Source: Dromaius novaehollandiae (Eukaryota > Chordata > Aves > Casuariiformes > Dromaiidae). Taken from it: DNA of 64,000 bases. The translations under genes were made by a program, and so were the position numbers. Below, one piece after another: positions 44,251 through 56,848 of the stretch. The stretch's first letter is position 1, and the number at the start of each line of letters is the position of its first letter. The notes beneath the pieces were generated by a model, which made no database searches, had not been told where the DNA came from, and worked only from the letters and a program-made list of their open reading frames with translations. The DNA lies in assembly GCF_036370855.1 (NCBI RefSeq), contig NC_088106.1, positions 32,936,501 through 33,000,500 on the forward strand, in the 5' to 3' direction.

Positions 44251-47200
44251 TTTGGCCCCCTTATGTTCCAATTTCTGGGGTCTTCCCATCACAGAAGGAG
44301 GTCAGGTTGGTCAGGCACAACTTGCCCTTGATGACTTCATGCTGGCTGTTCGCAGCCCCTTCATGTGGCTGGAACTAGCTTTCAGGAAGATTTGCTTCCC
44401 AGAGACTGAGGCAATGCTGACCAGCCTGTCATTCCCAGATTGTCTTTCCTGTCCTTCTTGAAGATGGATATAATGTTTGGGGGAGGGCTGGGGGCCAGGC
44501 AGTGGGGGAGTGGAGATGGCTGAGGGCACTGCCAAGGCTGAAGGGCCCTGACAGAACTGAGGTCTTTGTCCTCTTGGCTACAGCTGTTGTCTCTGCCAAG
44601 GCCTACAAGGAGACACAAGGGCCTCATTACCCCCTTGCCCACCCCGCTGGGGGACGCTGAAAGGTGTCCTATTGTTGTCCTGCACTCAGCATTGCACACC
44701 CCCACCTGCACACTGACACCAATGCATGAGGGAAAAGAGCTCCCTTCCCAGGGGCTCGCTGTCTGTGCTTGGCTTTTTTGCTTGATAAAACACATGAAGA
44801 GTTTCCACAGCACCAGAACCACCTGCACATTTCCTTTGCCTACCTGGAATCAGGGATTACAATTTTCTGCTCTAATTAGCCCCTGGTAAGTCTTTGTTGC
44901 TAATGGCCATCAGTAGGACCCAGTAATGCTCTATGAATCTTTGGGGTTTGCTTCCGACTTTGACTTCTTGAACATGCTGTTCAGTCTCCTCTCAGGAGCT
45001 GGGGTTCATGGACTCAGCACCAAATCCACCATGGGGCTCATTAAAATGCAAAAAGCTCTGATGAACCAAGTTTCTCCCTGAAGTTTTCGTCAACTCTTGT
45101 ATGGCTAATTGGAGAGGTTTCTGGCATATAGCTGAAAGATGGAGACTGCAGTAATATACAAGTAGTTCTAAAGGGGTTCTTTTTCTATGATTCTTATTAG
45201 TCGGCTTTCAGAAGAAGTGAAGGCAACATTCTCCAAATGATATTGATCCAGACAGTCTCCTAATCAAGTCAGGACATGTAGGAAAAGCAGTGTCCCAGAG
45301 GTCAGACACTGGGTGGACAGTCTTCCTCCCCATCTACCCAAACCTGCCCTTTCTCTCATCAGTCACCTGGGACTTGCATCACTCCTGTTAAAAGCTAACC
45401 TTACTCCACTGAAGTCTGCAACTGCATTACAGCTCATATGCCCAATTCCCGCCTGCTATCCTGAGACAACTAGCTGCAAATAGACACAGAAAGTATCTCT
45501 TAATTGCAAAGAAGAAATAAAGCATGATATAGTTTCATAAAAAGAATTACACTTCTGAACTGTATGCTAAGTCCAAGCTGCCTCCAATGAGGTCCACTTT
45601 CCACAAGGGACAGCCTTACTAGAAATCTTTCTGAGAGACAGGAAAGGCTAGATATAAAGAGAATTAAGGAGTTGGCTAAAGGGAGAGGCTAGTGAAAGAT
45701 GGAGCAAACTTTAAACTCCCTGGAGTACAAATCAGCAGCTCGGGATGGGAATGAACAAAGAGTAAGGGGAGGAGGAGTCACAATGTTGCAATGCCCAGAT
45801 AGTGTGCTGTAAAGGTACTGTTAGACCTTGTCAATTTAATCAGGACATGTGGAAATAGGAGAGAGAGACCTAGAGCTCCTGCGGGTCCTGGGCTGTGCCA
45901 GAGGCTGTGCTGCTCTTGGGGATCTTGGACCAGGCTGTGTTTCTCTACAAAAGTCTGGAAAAGCTTTGATGCAAGCCCCTGGATAAGAGGGATTTTCCTG
46001 GGCACTCAGAGCGACCCATGCAGGACCCAGGGATGTTGAGGGAAACCCATCCCACCCACACCAAACCCACTAGCTCTTCCCAGAGACCCTCCTTGACCCT
46101 TGGGCTGGGAGCAGGACGGGGCATAGCCATGTTGCAGACTTGCCTCCATCAGGCTTTCAGCTCCACAGTGTGTCACAGCTTCAGGCGAGCTCTCTCAAGC
46201 AACACTTCCCATGCCCTGCTGCGTAGAGAAGACTCTGGGTAGACACACAGGGGACAAGGAGGAGAAAAGGCAGAGATGCCAGGGTGCAGAGCTGGGCTCA
46301 CAGAGTCATAGATGGGGTGCCAAAGGCTGAAGAAGCAAACCAACTCCTTCTGCAGTGACTTGGAAAGCCACATCTCTGACAGCATTCAAGGGAGATGGAG
46401 GCTCCCATCTGCAAGATTTGCCCCAGGACTGTGCAGAGAGACTGTGCAGAGACTAGGAAGAGCAGGAAGGTTGCTTGTAGGGACACATTCAAGCTTCAGC
46501 AGCTGCAGAGCTAGGAACTGGTCCTCTCACAGACTTCTTAATGAATCAAAATGCAGGTTCTGAGACATTGCACCGGAGCCTGGACAGCAGCACTGCAGTA
46601 TGTGGGCATGTTCTGAGAAGCCCAGAGTCATCAAATGTGGGACATTCAGGATGCCAGGGCTATACAGACTCTGGGAAGAGCCAGGGTGCCAGGGGGAATC
46701 CAGGGTGCCAGGGCTGCACAGGTCCCCAAGAGAGCCAGGGTGCCAGTGAGGGGGAGGGCAGGGGGCTGAGGAGCACCCCCAGGGGAGAAGCACAGCCCCC
46801 AGGTGACAGAGAAAAGGCCAAGGACCAAATGAGGCCCAGGGATGAGAAATGGCTTTCCCCAGGCTCAGCCAGAAGGAAAGTTGGGCAGAATTCATGGGAA
46901 ATGGGAAAACTTCCCCAGATTTGCTACCTGGCCTGCCCCATGGCTTTGGAGCCTGGCGGGGACCACGGTCCTGGATAAGGGCCTCCGGACAATGTGTCTT
47001 AAGGGCATATTTGCTCTTTTCTGGCGTATCACCTCTGTCTTAAGCACCACAGACTGAGAAGCCTCGCTGAGGACTTTTAAAAACAAAGAACCTGCTTTGG
47101 TGCCTAAAGGAGGAAGGCTACATCCTGTCCCATACTGTCCTACATCCTGTAGCGACTTCTCCAGTTACTTGCCCCATTTCAGACATTTCACTGCCTTTGA

Positions 47201-47286
47201 CACCATTTGGAGACATTCCTGAAGGATTTATCAGCGAGTTTTGGAAAATAACTGCAGTGAAGGGAGGTGATGGCTTTCCAGGTCGT
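44251..47286. other. spacer between inverted arms
   Basis: This is about 3.0 kb of single-copy-looking sequence. Around 46640-46760 short, imperfect repeats of GCCAGGGTGCCAGGG occur. Open frames overlap on both strands and match nothing I know, so I do not call genes. Confidence 0.6.
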
Positions 47287-47601
47287 GAGGGGAAATCTCT
47301 CTGCTCTCTCCCTGTCTCTGCCATCTCCATGGCAGTGACCTGCTGAGCCCCCAGATGACAAGAGCTGAGGTCACAGTGAGATGTGCTGCATCACAGGGAG
47401 GTCTCCCTGGTGTCGTTTGTGGGGGGCCCTCACTTACCTCCCCACTCACACCCTCCCCACAGCTGCTGTTCAAAGCAGCTCCATGGCAAGGAGAGGGGAC
47501 AGGAGGCAGTGGGGCCCCTGGCGAACAAGCAGAGGAGCAGGGGCACATCGGAGAGGAGTTTTGAGTGACAAGACAGGAAGAGCACCCTTCCTCCTCAGCT
47601 G
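47287..47601 (-). repeat. right arm of an inverted duplication
   Basis: This is the reverse-complement counterpart of 43952-44250, with indels. It lacks the directly adjoining 65-bp array that the left arm has; degenerate units resume only about 890 bp further on. Confidence 0.85.
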
Positions 47602-48489
47602 GAGAGGTGTGCTGAGCACAAGGGGGCAAGCGGGATGGAGGACTGCTGGACCCATAACATCAGCCCAGACCACAGTTCCTTGTTCCCACATGTCATGCCT
47701 TGCCCTAGCCATTTTTGCTCCATGCCTCTTGCTTTGCCCCAAGACCGGTGACCCTGGAAGCAGCCTGAAGGGTGTTTCCAGAACAGCTCTGTAAGTGTGA
47801 GCTGTTTGGCTTTTCAAGGGCCTTGGAAGTTGATGAACGGCCAGCCCTCTCACTTGCTGTTATTTCCATACTCCTAGGTCAGGGTGAAGAGTTGCTGAAT
47901 TCTGGCTCTGCCGGTTTCACCAGCTGAGATGCCCTGGCCTGAGTCCTTTGCCATGTCTCAAACTGTCAGGGCATAAAATATGAGAATGCTTGTTGTCCGT
48001 GACATGTAGAGGATTTGCTGGGTTTGTTCAGCGCTGGGGAAGGAACTAGACTTCTGAGCTGTGGGAACACCTCTCACTGTGACTGGGACATGAAGCCCTG
48101 CTGTCCTCAGCTCCATGATTGCTGCTCCCATGCAATGCTCCTGGTAGAAAATGTTGCCAAGAAATACTTGCAGGCCTTTTTCCAAATCCTATGTTTTAGG
48201 GGCTGTGTGTAGAGACTACCTAGGCAAAAGCGAGTCTTCCTTTGGGGTAGTAACTGGTACGTAATGGGTGTTTTGCTCATTATGAGCAATGTGAAGCCAC
48301 GAGGTGAATCAGGGAGGCCATTCAGGAGCTGGCTCAGCCTTGGCGGAAGGCAGGGGGAGCTGCAGGTGGCAACAGGCACATGGTCAGGGTGTGGGTAGTG
48401 AAGTCCCCACTGTCTGTGAGAGCTATGCCAGGCATTCACCAGTGTCAAATGAATTATTTGGAAGTAGCTGATAGGCCTGGAGGAGGCAC
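47602..48489. other. unassigned stretch
   Basis: I see no gene, transposon or tandem repeat that I can support here. Confidence 0.6.
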
Positions 48490-48720
48490 ATGTTGATTCT
48501 GAGGTCACTTGTGAGGGATGAACTGATTGGAGAGGAGGAGTCATGTGACTGGAAAGGTGATTGTGAGGTCATTTCTACCTGCATGATTGATAGGGCAGCA
48601 GCAGGTCCACAGCTGGGATATGTGTTTTTGAGATCATTTCTGCCTAAGTGGCTGATAAGACAGGATTTGGCTCATGGCTGAGGAACTTGTAGTGAGGTAA
48701 TTTCTGTCTTAGAGGCCTCT
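48490..48720 (-). repeat. four degenerate copies of the 65-bp minisatellite
   Basis: Landmarks GAGGTCACTTGTGAG, GAGGTCATTTCTACC, GAGATCATTTCTGCC and GAGGTAATTTCTGTC occur about every 61-68 bp from 48500. This is the same orientation as arrays B and C. They look like an older outlying edge of the family. Confidence 0.8.
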
Positions 48721-50254
48721 AGGCATCATGAGTTAGTACCGCTATGTTTAATACGCGGATGATGTTCTCTGGTGAACACGAATGTTGAGTGTGAGTTTCC
48801 ACTTGTTGCTAAGTAGAAGCTTGCAGCCTACTTTAGTCAGCTAGGGAGTCCAGCTAGACTTTTTAGGCTGCTCAATTAATCTAGTGCTGGTGTAAGAAGA
48901 GATGTTAGTAATCCTTGATTTCCAGGGTCTGTGTGCTGTAGAAATTCCCCCTGACAAAAGAGCAAGGAGCTTGTGAGATTGTCCTGCCAGGTCTGAATGA
49001 TGTCTCTGTCTTTGAGGTGTCCACCTGCACCCACACATTTGGAACTGTAGCACATTAGCGGTCTCTGATTTTCTGTCCAGGTATGCAGTCATTGGAGAAT
49101 GGGTGCAAAGGCTGTTGGAGGAGACAGAAGGAATGTCACCCCCCAAAAGGGAATGGGCCACATTTTCAGAGAGATATCTTCTTCAGAGGAGTTGAGGCAG
49201 AAGTGGGAGGCAAGAGCTGGCCTGATGAGCCCCTGTGAGAGCACTTCTTCTCTGCTTCCTGGAGGTGGGAAGTAAGCCGGCCCCAGGCTGTGCTTGGCTG
49301 TTCAGAGGCAGTGCCTGTTGCAAGGCCTTGAAGGACTAGAAGGGAATTGAGGAGATGGAGAGTTGGGCTTTCTGTGTTTTGGGGTGCTTGGGGGTGGCCT
49401 GTCTGGTGCCATGTGTGGTGCTGTGCCCTGTGAGTCACTGATACAGAGGCATGTGTTGGCTGCCACCCCTCTGTGAGGTGCAAGGGTAGTGGCGTGTTAC
49501 AGTGCGGGTTGCCATGTGGTGGATCCGAGTGGTGTCCGCAGTGTTTTGCTGGCAGAGCATGGGAGGAGGTGGCTGGAGAGAGCAGTGCTCTGCTCCTAGA
49601 GCCCAGCCTGCCATCACAATGTCCTTCTGGGAGCCCTGGGTGAGGACTGTTGGTGACCGTCTTCCCTCCTTGGAGCACCCTGGTGCGAGCCAGGGATGCT
49701 TGCAGTTTGGTAGTTTCTGTCAGCTGAGGTTCAGGCTTGCATTTTCTGAAGGTCTTGCTGCTTCCGTCTTTGGGATTTTACCAATGCCCCTGGAGAATGT
49801 TCTCTTCTCACTCCTTCAAGGCTTTCTGTTGAATCTGGAGCCTCATTGCATCTTCCCATCTCAGGCCCTAATCCATTCCGATCCATCCGAGAGATGGGTA
49901 GTTAATCAGAGCAGTCAGAGGCATTTCTCCATTTTGTGCACCCCAGAGCCTTGCAGACAGGGGAGATGCCACCTCACAAGAAGTCAGGCCTCTCAGGGAG
50001 ATGGGTGGCTCTGAGACACCTGTCCTTGGTCAGTGGTGGAGGTGGCATCTGCAAAGCTGCTGGTCCATTTGGAAAGAGTCTCAGAAGAGCAGATTCCTTG
50101 AGCCTGCAACGGGGGAGATATCTGGAGGCAGGGATCCAATGCCCTGCTGAAGGCGGGTCGCAGTAGATGAGGCATCTTGGGGCCTTTTCTAGTTAAGGTT
50201 TGATTATCTCCGAGGCTGGAGATCTGAGAAGCTCTCTAGATCCCTGTGTCACAG

Positions 50255-50700
50255 TCTGGAGTCCCTCACGGAGAGAAAGGTTTCTTCTTAACCTCTAAGA
50301 AGAATTTTCCATTGTCCACTTTGTCCCTGTTGCCTCTCCTGCTACTATTGTGCACCTTCAAGAAAATCCAGCTCCGTCTCCTCTGTGCCTTCCACAGGGT
50401 AGTTGTGCACAGCATGAAGATCCCCCTTGGCCTTCTCTTGTCTAGGCTGAACAGATCCAGTTCTGCCAGCCTCTCCTTATATGCCCCACGCTCCAGCCCC
50501 TGACCATCTTGGTGTCCCTGTGCTGGACTGCCTCCTGTGTGTTAGTGCCTCTGCAGAACTGGAGGGCCCAAACGGGATGCAGTATACAGACATGGTCTCC
50601 CCTGTGTGAGAAAGAGGGGTAGAATGTCTCGGTGGCCCTGCTGGCTGTGCTCTCACAACTACAGCTCAGCACAGAGGGGAGACATTTGCCGCTAACTGTT
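50255..50700 (-). mobile_element. CR1 LINE fragment, reverse orientation
   Basis: The plus strand carries CTAGGCTGAACAGATCCAG, then CCAGCCTCTCCTTATATGCC, then a segment like CTGGAGGGCCCAAACGGGAT. This follows the antisense of an avian CR1 near its 3' end. It is diverged. Confidence 0.75.
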
Positions 50701-50741
50701 GTGACTCTGTAAGGCCAGGAGAACTGACAGTAACAGTCTGA

Positions 50742-50762
50742 TTCTTTCTTTCTTTCTTTCTT
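50742..50762. repeat. (TTTC)n microsatellite
   Basis: About five TTTC units next to the CR1 fragment. Confidence 0.9.
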
Positions 50763-52294
50763 GGTTGGTTGCTCCACTCAGGTAGGTTCCCAGTGCAGTC
50801 CTGGTGCCCCTGAGGATGGAGGCAGGATGCCAGGATGTGTCCCTGTACCTGTCAACATCTTGCCAACATCGTAAACCCTCTGTGAAAGCAGCTGCGAGTG
50901 AATGAGATGAGGCTATGTATGAATGCGAAGGCTTCCATAAATGGGCCAGGCTTCCATGAGTGACTTGGGGTGTGGGTTCACCTCCTGCTACCTCTGCTGT
51001 GCTGCAAATTCTGCATCCCACAAATGCTGTTACTGCCAACACTCTCAGCAAATGCTCTTGTGCCCCCTCCTTTTCCTAGAAGGTTGTGGTGCCCTGCAGG
51101 ATGAGACCCTTATACTAAATGCCAGCATCTCTTGAGTGCCTTTGTGTGAGGCCCCAAAGCCTCCATAGCTGGAAGTGAAGAAGTCTCACAGCTCTTGGGC
51201 TCCTGGCTCTGTGAGGGGTGAAGATGTGCCCAGGACCAGGTTGCCTGTGGCACCCAGCCCTCCGTGCTTTGTGAACGCAGCTGTGGAGCCTGGACTGCTG
51301 CTGCAGAGCCTGCACAGCCAGGACAGCTGGCATTTCAGCAGACCTGCAGTCTGGGGCTATCTCCTTGCTTGGGCCTCCTTTCAAAGCATCTACACCCTTT
51401 TTCCCTTCACAAGGGCTCCTTGTCCAAGTAATTAGGAGAAAGGAACCAAGGTACTTTGGGCTCAGGAGGCCTTTGGAACTCTCAAAGGTTTCTACATTAT
51501 GTCTGTAGCTTTTGTATTACTAAACAAAATCCCCATCCACCCATCCCTAGGTGGAGGTTCATGAGGGGATGGGGGTGGAAAGCAGCAGCCTGCTCTGCCC
51601 AGAGAAAGCAGGATCCTTCCCTCTGGAAAGAGCAACATTGCCCAAGGAGCCAGCTCTGTCCCTGCCTGATCTTGTGCTGATCATTTGCACGTGCCTTGTG
51701 AGCCTGGAGTGCCTTGGCCACCTTCTGGTGTTACCACAAGAGCTTCCCTGTGTGTCTGGGTTGAGGAGCCAAGGGAAGGCAGCGAGCAGAGCAGTGCCTG
51801 GAGAGCGTGCAAGTGGCGAGAGTCCTGCATCCGTGTCTGCTTGCTGGCACTTTGTTGTATCCAGCAGAACAGCCAGCTCTGTGGGGCAGAGGCAATGGGT
51901 TTGTAGACTGGCTGGCACAGCAGAGGTCTGGCATCAGGTTGATGGGTGGAGCAGCACGGAGTTGATCTGACGGTGTCAGGAACCCTTTCCAGTGAAGTTG
52001 CTCCCTCAGCTGATCTCTGTACCTCAGCACTAGAAATGGAAGTGTCATCCTACTGTCATTGTGTAGGTGCTCCAGTGCAAAGGCTCACAGCTCGGACTTC
52101 ATGGTAATAAAGGAAAAGCAAGACCAATAGTTCCCTTTTGTGATTTGTGCCCAGGGTGCCAGAGCGGAGATGTCCCATGAGCTGGAGAGAGTCTTGCTGG
52201 GAGATGAAAGCTGTTTGCAGAAGACTGTTAGGTACAGAGTGATAAGAGCGTAATCAAGCAGGTGAACTTCTCCACTGTGAAGGTTTTCACTTTT

Positions 52295-55200
52295 CAAATC
52301 ACTTGTGAGTTGGTACCAGATAGGCCAGCGAAGACACGTTGATGCCACTTGAGCTTGTGAGGTCAATTGTGCCTCTGAACTTGGTAGGCCAACATCATGC
52401 ACATAGCTTTGGTGATGCTGGTGAGGTCACTTGTGTCTCAATGCCTCATAAACCGGGAGCAAGCCCATTGCTGCTGTTTGTGCTTTTGTGATCAGTTGTG
52501 CATGAGTATGTGATTGGCGATCAGTATGCCCATTGCTGCTGTTTGTGCTTGTTTATGTCAATCCTGCCTCAGTTCCTAATAGGCCAGGAGCAGATCTATG
52601 GCTTCATGGCTGACTGTGAGGCCACTTCAGCCTCAGCACCTGACAGTACAGCTCGATGCATATTGCTAATGTTTGTGCTGGCGAAGTCATTTGGCCTCAC
52701 TATCTGCTAGGTCACCAGCAGCCACATGGTACTGTACTTTTTTGTACTTGTGAGGTGCCTTTTGCTTCAGGACCTGATTAGACAGCATCAAGCACATGGC
52801 TGCTTTTGTGCTTGTGAGGTCCTTTCTGCCTCAGTGCCAGATAGGCCAGCAGCAAGCACATGGCTTCAATGCAGACTGTGAGGTCACTTTTGTTTCAGTA
52901 TCTGAGAGGCCAGTGCTGGGCACATGGCTGCTGTTTTCACTTGTGAGGTCAAAATTGCCTTCCTGTCTGATAGGCCAGCAGATGGCACGTGGCTTTGATG
53001 AAGCCGGTGAAGTCACTACCTCCTCAGAACCAATATGGGCAAGCAGCAAGCAAATTCCTCTGATATCCATTGTTAGGCTACTTGTGCATCTGTAAATGAG
53101 AGGCAGCAAGGAGAGACATTATTGGTGTTTGTGCTTGTTAGGTCGCTTGTGCCTCAGTGCCTGATAGGCCAGTGTTCGGCCCATGGCTGCTGTTTGTAGT
53201 TATGAGGTCACTTGTGCCTCAGTGCCTGATAGGCCAGTTCTAGGCCCGTGCTGATGATATGGTTGTTGTTTGTGGTTTTGCAGTCACTTGTGCCTGATGC
53301 CCTGATAGGGTAGTGCTGGTCGTGTGGCTGCCCTTTGTGGTTGTGCGGTCACTTGTGCCTCACTGCCTGATAGCACAGTGCTAGGCCCATGGCTGCTGTT
53401 TGTGGTTGTGAGGTCACTTCTGTCTCAGTGCCTGATGGGGGAGTGCTTGGCCTAGGACTGTTGGTTTTGGTTGTGAGGTCACTTGTGCCACAGTACCTGA
53501 TAGGCTCGTACTGGTCACATGGCTGCCCTTTCTGCCTGTGAGGCCACTTGTGCTGGAGTACCTGATAGGCCAGTATCAGTTATGTGGCTGGTGTTTGTCC
53601 TTCTGAGGTCACTTTTTCCTGACTGCCTGATACTCCAGTGTTGTTCATGTGGCTCCTGTTTCAGGTTGTGAGGTCAACTGTCCCTCAGTGCCTGATGAGC
53701 TAGTGCTAGTTATATGGCTGCTGTTCATGATTCTGCAGTCACGTGTGCCTCATGCCCTGGTAGGTAGTCATGGTCACGTGGCTGCCGTTTGTGGTTGTGA
53801 GGTCACTTGTGCCTCAGTGCCTGATAGGCCAAGGCTGGTCACATGGCTGCAGCTCATGGCTATATGGTCACTTCTGCCTCAGTGCCTGATAGACCAGTTG
53901 TGGTCATGTGCTTGTTGTTTCTGGTTGTGAGGCTACTTGTGCCTCAGTGCCTGGTATGGAAGCGCTGATGACCTGCTTGCTGTTTGTGTTTGTAAGGTCA
54001 CTTGTGCCTCAGTGCCTGATACACCAGTGCTGGTCATGTGGCTACTGTTTGTGGTTGTGAGGTGACTTGTGACTTAGTGCCTGATGGGCTAGTGCTAGGC
54101 CCGAGGTTTCTGTTTGTGGTTCTGAGGTCACTTGCCTAAAAGCCTAGTACTAGGCCCCTGCTGGTCATATGGTTGCTGTTTGTGGTTGTGAGGTCACTTG
54201 CACCTCATGCCCTGATAGAGTAGTGCTGGTGATGTGGCTGCTGTTTGTAGTTGTGTGGTCACTTGTGCCTCAGTGCCTGATAGGCCGGTGCTAGGCCCAT
54301 GGCTGGTGTTTGTGGTTGTGAGGTCACTTGTAGCTCAGCACCTGATAGGCCAAGGCTCGTCACATGGCTGCTGTTTGCAGTTGCGAGGTCACTTGTAGCT
54401 CAGTGCCTGATAGCCCCGTGCTGGTCACATGGCTGCAGCTCGTGGCTATGTGGTCACTTCTGCCCCAGTGTCTGATAGGCAGGGTGTGGTCATGTGTTTG
54501 CTCTTTGTGGTTGTGAGGTCACTTTTGCCTCACTGCCGCAAAGGCCAGTGCTGTTCATGTGGTTGCTGTTTGTGGTTGTGAGGTCACTTGGGCCGCAGTG
54601 CTTGGTATGCAAGTGCTGGTCACATGGCTGCCTTTTCTGCCTGTGAGGCCACTTATGCCGGAGTAGCTGATGGGCCCGTACCGGTTATGTGGCTGGTGTT
54701 TGTCCTTCTGAGGTCACTTGTTCCTCAGTGCCTGATACACCAGTGTTGTTCATGTGGTTCCTGTTTCAGGTTGTGAGGTCAATTGTCCTTCAGTGCTTGA
54801 TAGGCCAGTGCTGGTCATGTGGCTGCTGTTTATGATTCTGCGGACACGTGTGCCTCATGCCCTGATAGGGTAGTCATGGTCGTGTGGCTGCTGTTTGTGG
54901 TTGTGAGGTCACTTGTGCCTCAGTGCCTGATAGGCCAATGCTAGAAACACAGCTGCTGTTTGTGGTTGTGAGGTCACTTGTGGCACAGTTCCTGATTGCC
55001 AGTGCTGGTCATGTGGTTGCGGTTTGTGGTTGTGAGGTAACTTCTGCCTCAGTGCCTGATAGGCCCATGCTGGTCAGATGGCTGCAGATCGTGGTTGTGA
55101 GGTCACCTGTGCCACAGTGCCTGATAGGCGAATTGTGGTCATGTGGTTGCTGTTTGTGGTTCAGAGGCCACTTGTGCCTCAATGCCTGTTAGGCCAGTGC

Positions 55201-55976
55201 TGGCTATGTGTTTGCTGTTTGTGCTTGTGAAGTCACTTGTGCCTCATTGCCTGATATGCCAGCTCTAGGCCCATGGCTGGTTTCTATGGATGCGAGGTCA
55301 CTTGTGCTGCAGTGCCTAATAGGCCAGTGCTGGTCATATGGCTGTTTGTCTATATGAGGTCACTTGTGCCTGAGTGCCTGACAGGCTAGTGCTGGTCATT
55401 TGGTGCTGTTTGTCTGTATAAGCTCACTTGTGCTTAGTGCCTGATAGGCCAGCGCCAAGCCCATGCATGGCTGGTGTTTGTGCTTGTGAGGTCACTTGTG
55501 CCTCGTTGCCTGATAGGACAGTTCTAGGCCAATGGCTATTGTTTGTCGCTGAGAGGTCACTTGTGCCTCATTTTCTTATAGGCTAGCACTGGTCATATGG
55601 CTCTGTTTGTCAATGTGTGCTCACTTGTGCCTCACAGCCTGATAGGGCAATGCTTGTCACGTGCTTACTATTTGTGGTTATGAGGTAACTTATGCCTCAG
55701 TGCCTCATACACAAGTGTTGGTCACCTGCCTGGTGTTTGTGGCTGTGCAGTCACTTGTGCCTCAGTGCCTGATAGGCCAGTGCTGGTCATATGGCTTTGT
55801 TTGTGGTTGTGAGGTCACTTGTGCCTGAGTGCCTGATAGGCCAGCGCTAGGCCCATGGCTGGTGTTTGTGGTTGTGATGTGTCTTGTGACTCAGTGCCTG
55901 ATAGGCCAACGCAAGGGTCATGGCTTCTGTTTGTCGTTGTGAGGTCACTACTGCCTCATTTCCTGATAGGACAGTG
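52295..55976 (-). repeat. 65-bp minisatellite, array B (opposite orientation to A)
   Basis: Roughly 56 copies occur. On the plus strand each reads like GTGAGGTCACTTGTGCCTCA then GTGCCTGATAGGCCAGTGCT then GGTCATGTGGCTGCTGTTTG. This is the exact reverse complement of the array A unit. The left end (52295-53100) is more diverged than the centre. The right end stops mid-unit at the ERV junction, after CTAGGCCCA. Confidence 0.95.
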
Positions 55977-56267
55977 CTAGGCCCAATCACCAAACAGGTG
56001 ATTATAAATCCTTGTTGCAGTTGGTGACCATCCTAGAAGAGTTGCCCACCCATGATGTTCTTCGTCCCTCTTTACCCTTTCCAAGATATGGTGTATCTCT
56101 TCTGCATCATGACGAACAGTGATTAGAGTTTTCTGTCCATTGTTTCGGATGCGTTCTAGCAGTCGACACAGGTCATCATGTTGTAGTACTTTCTTCACCA
56201 GTGTAAGATTCATCCCAATGGGGGTAGGTAGTAAATTTTGAATTAATGTATAATTAGATTGTAACAA
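55977..56267 (-). pseudogene. ERV env transmembrane-subunit fragment
   Basis: An open stretch of about 96 codons contains a helical, charged region (DDLCRLLERIRNNGQ) followed by GWATLLGWSPTAT. This resembles the membrane-proximal ectodomain of the transmembrane subunit in avian ERVs. It is cut off at the minisatellite junction before any membrane anchor. The surface subunit is not recognisable. Assignment is moderate. Confidence 0.55.
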
Positions 56268-56848
56268 TTGATAAGATCTAATAGGAGCTGAATAAAGTCA
56301 CATCCCATAATTTTGGTGAAGTTACAAATACAAATATTTGAGTGATTACTTGTATCTACAACAGTTATCTATGAATATAAGACTACAAAGCGTTCTCACA
56401 CATACACATCCTTTTCCAATATATACAAGTACAGTTCAACTTTAACAGCAAAATAAGAACATAGTATAACCATATATGGCCTGTCCCACTGAGGTTCTAA
56501 CTTGGATTTTCATAAAAATAGTTTAACTAAAACTTCATCCCCAGGCTGTATACCGGGCACTTGTATTTCAGGTGGTGTGGATTGATATCACTGACCATAT
56601 CTTTTTAAGATTTTCAAACCTTTTTTGCATACTTAGAACATACTGGGTTAGTCATTCATCTCCGTCTAATAGGCTGGTCTTAGGTGGAATATACATCCCT
56701 AGTATAGCTAAATATCTCCCAAAGAGAATTTCTGCTGGTGTTAGTCCTATGGGTTGCCGTGGGGCATTTCAAACATCCCATAGAGCTAAGTTCAATGATT
56801 CTGGCCATTTTAGGCTAGCATGTGTGCATATTCTTGCTATTTTTTCTT

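Larger units (their letters stand above)
48721..52294. other. unassigned stretch with one CR1 fragment
   Basis: Apart from the CR1 piece at about 50255-50700 and a TTTC microsatellite, I see only overlapping chance frames on opposite strands (for example 49166-50014) with no recognisable product. Confidence 0.6.

Noticed and set aside
44210..44461. A conserved small protein beginning MEMAE, also seen in the right inverted arm
   Set aside because: The similarity is explained by the inverted duplication of DNA; the frames diverge as soon as the arms end.
46527..46978. Overlapping 145- and 122-codon frames in the spacer
   Set aside because: They sit on opposite strands over a short-repeat region; repeats keep frames open by chance.
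49166..50014. Two 170-codon frames on opposite strands
   Set aside because: They overlap antisense, have compositions rich in His/Pro/Ser and match no family I know; no splice or promoter support.
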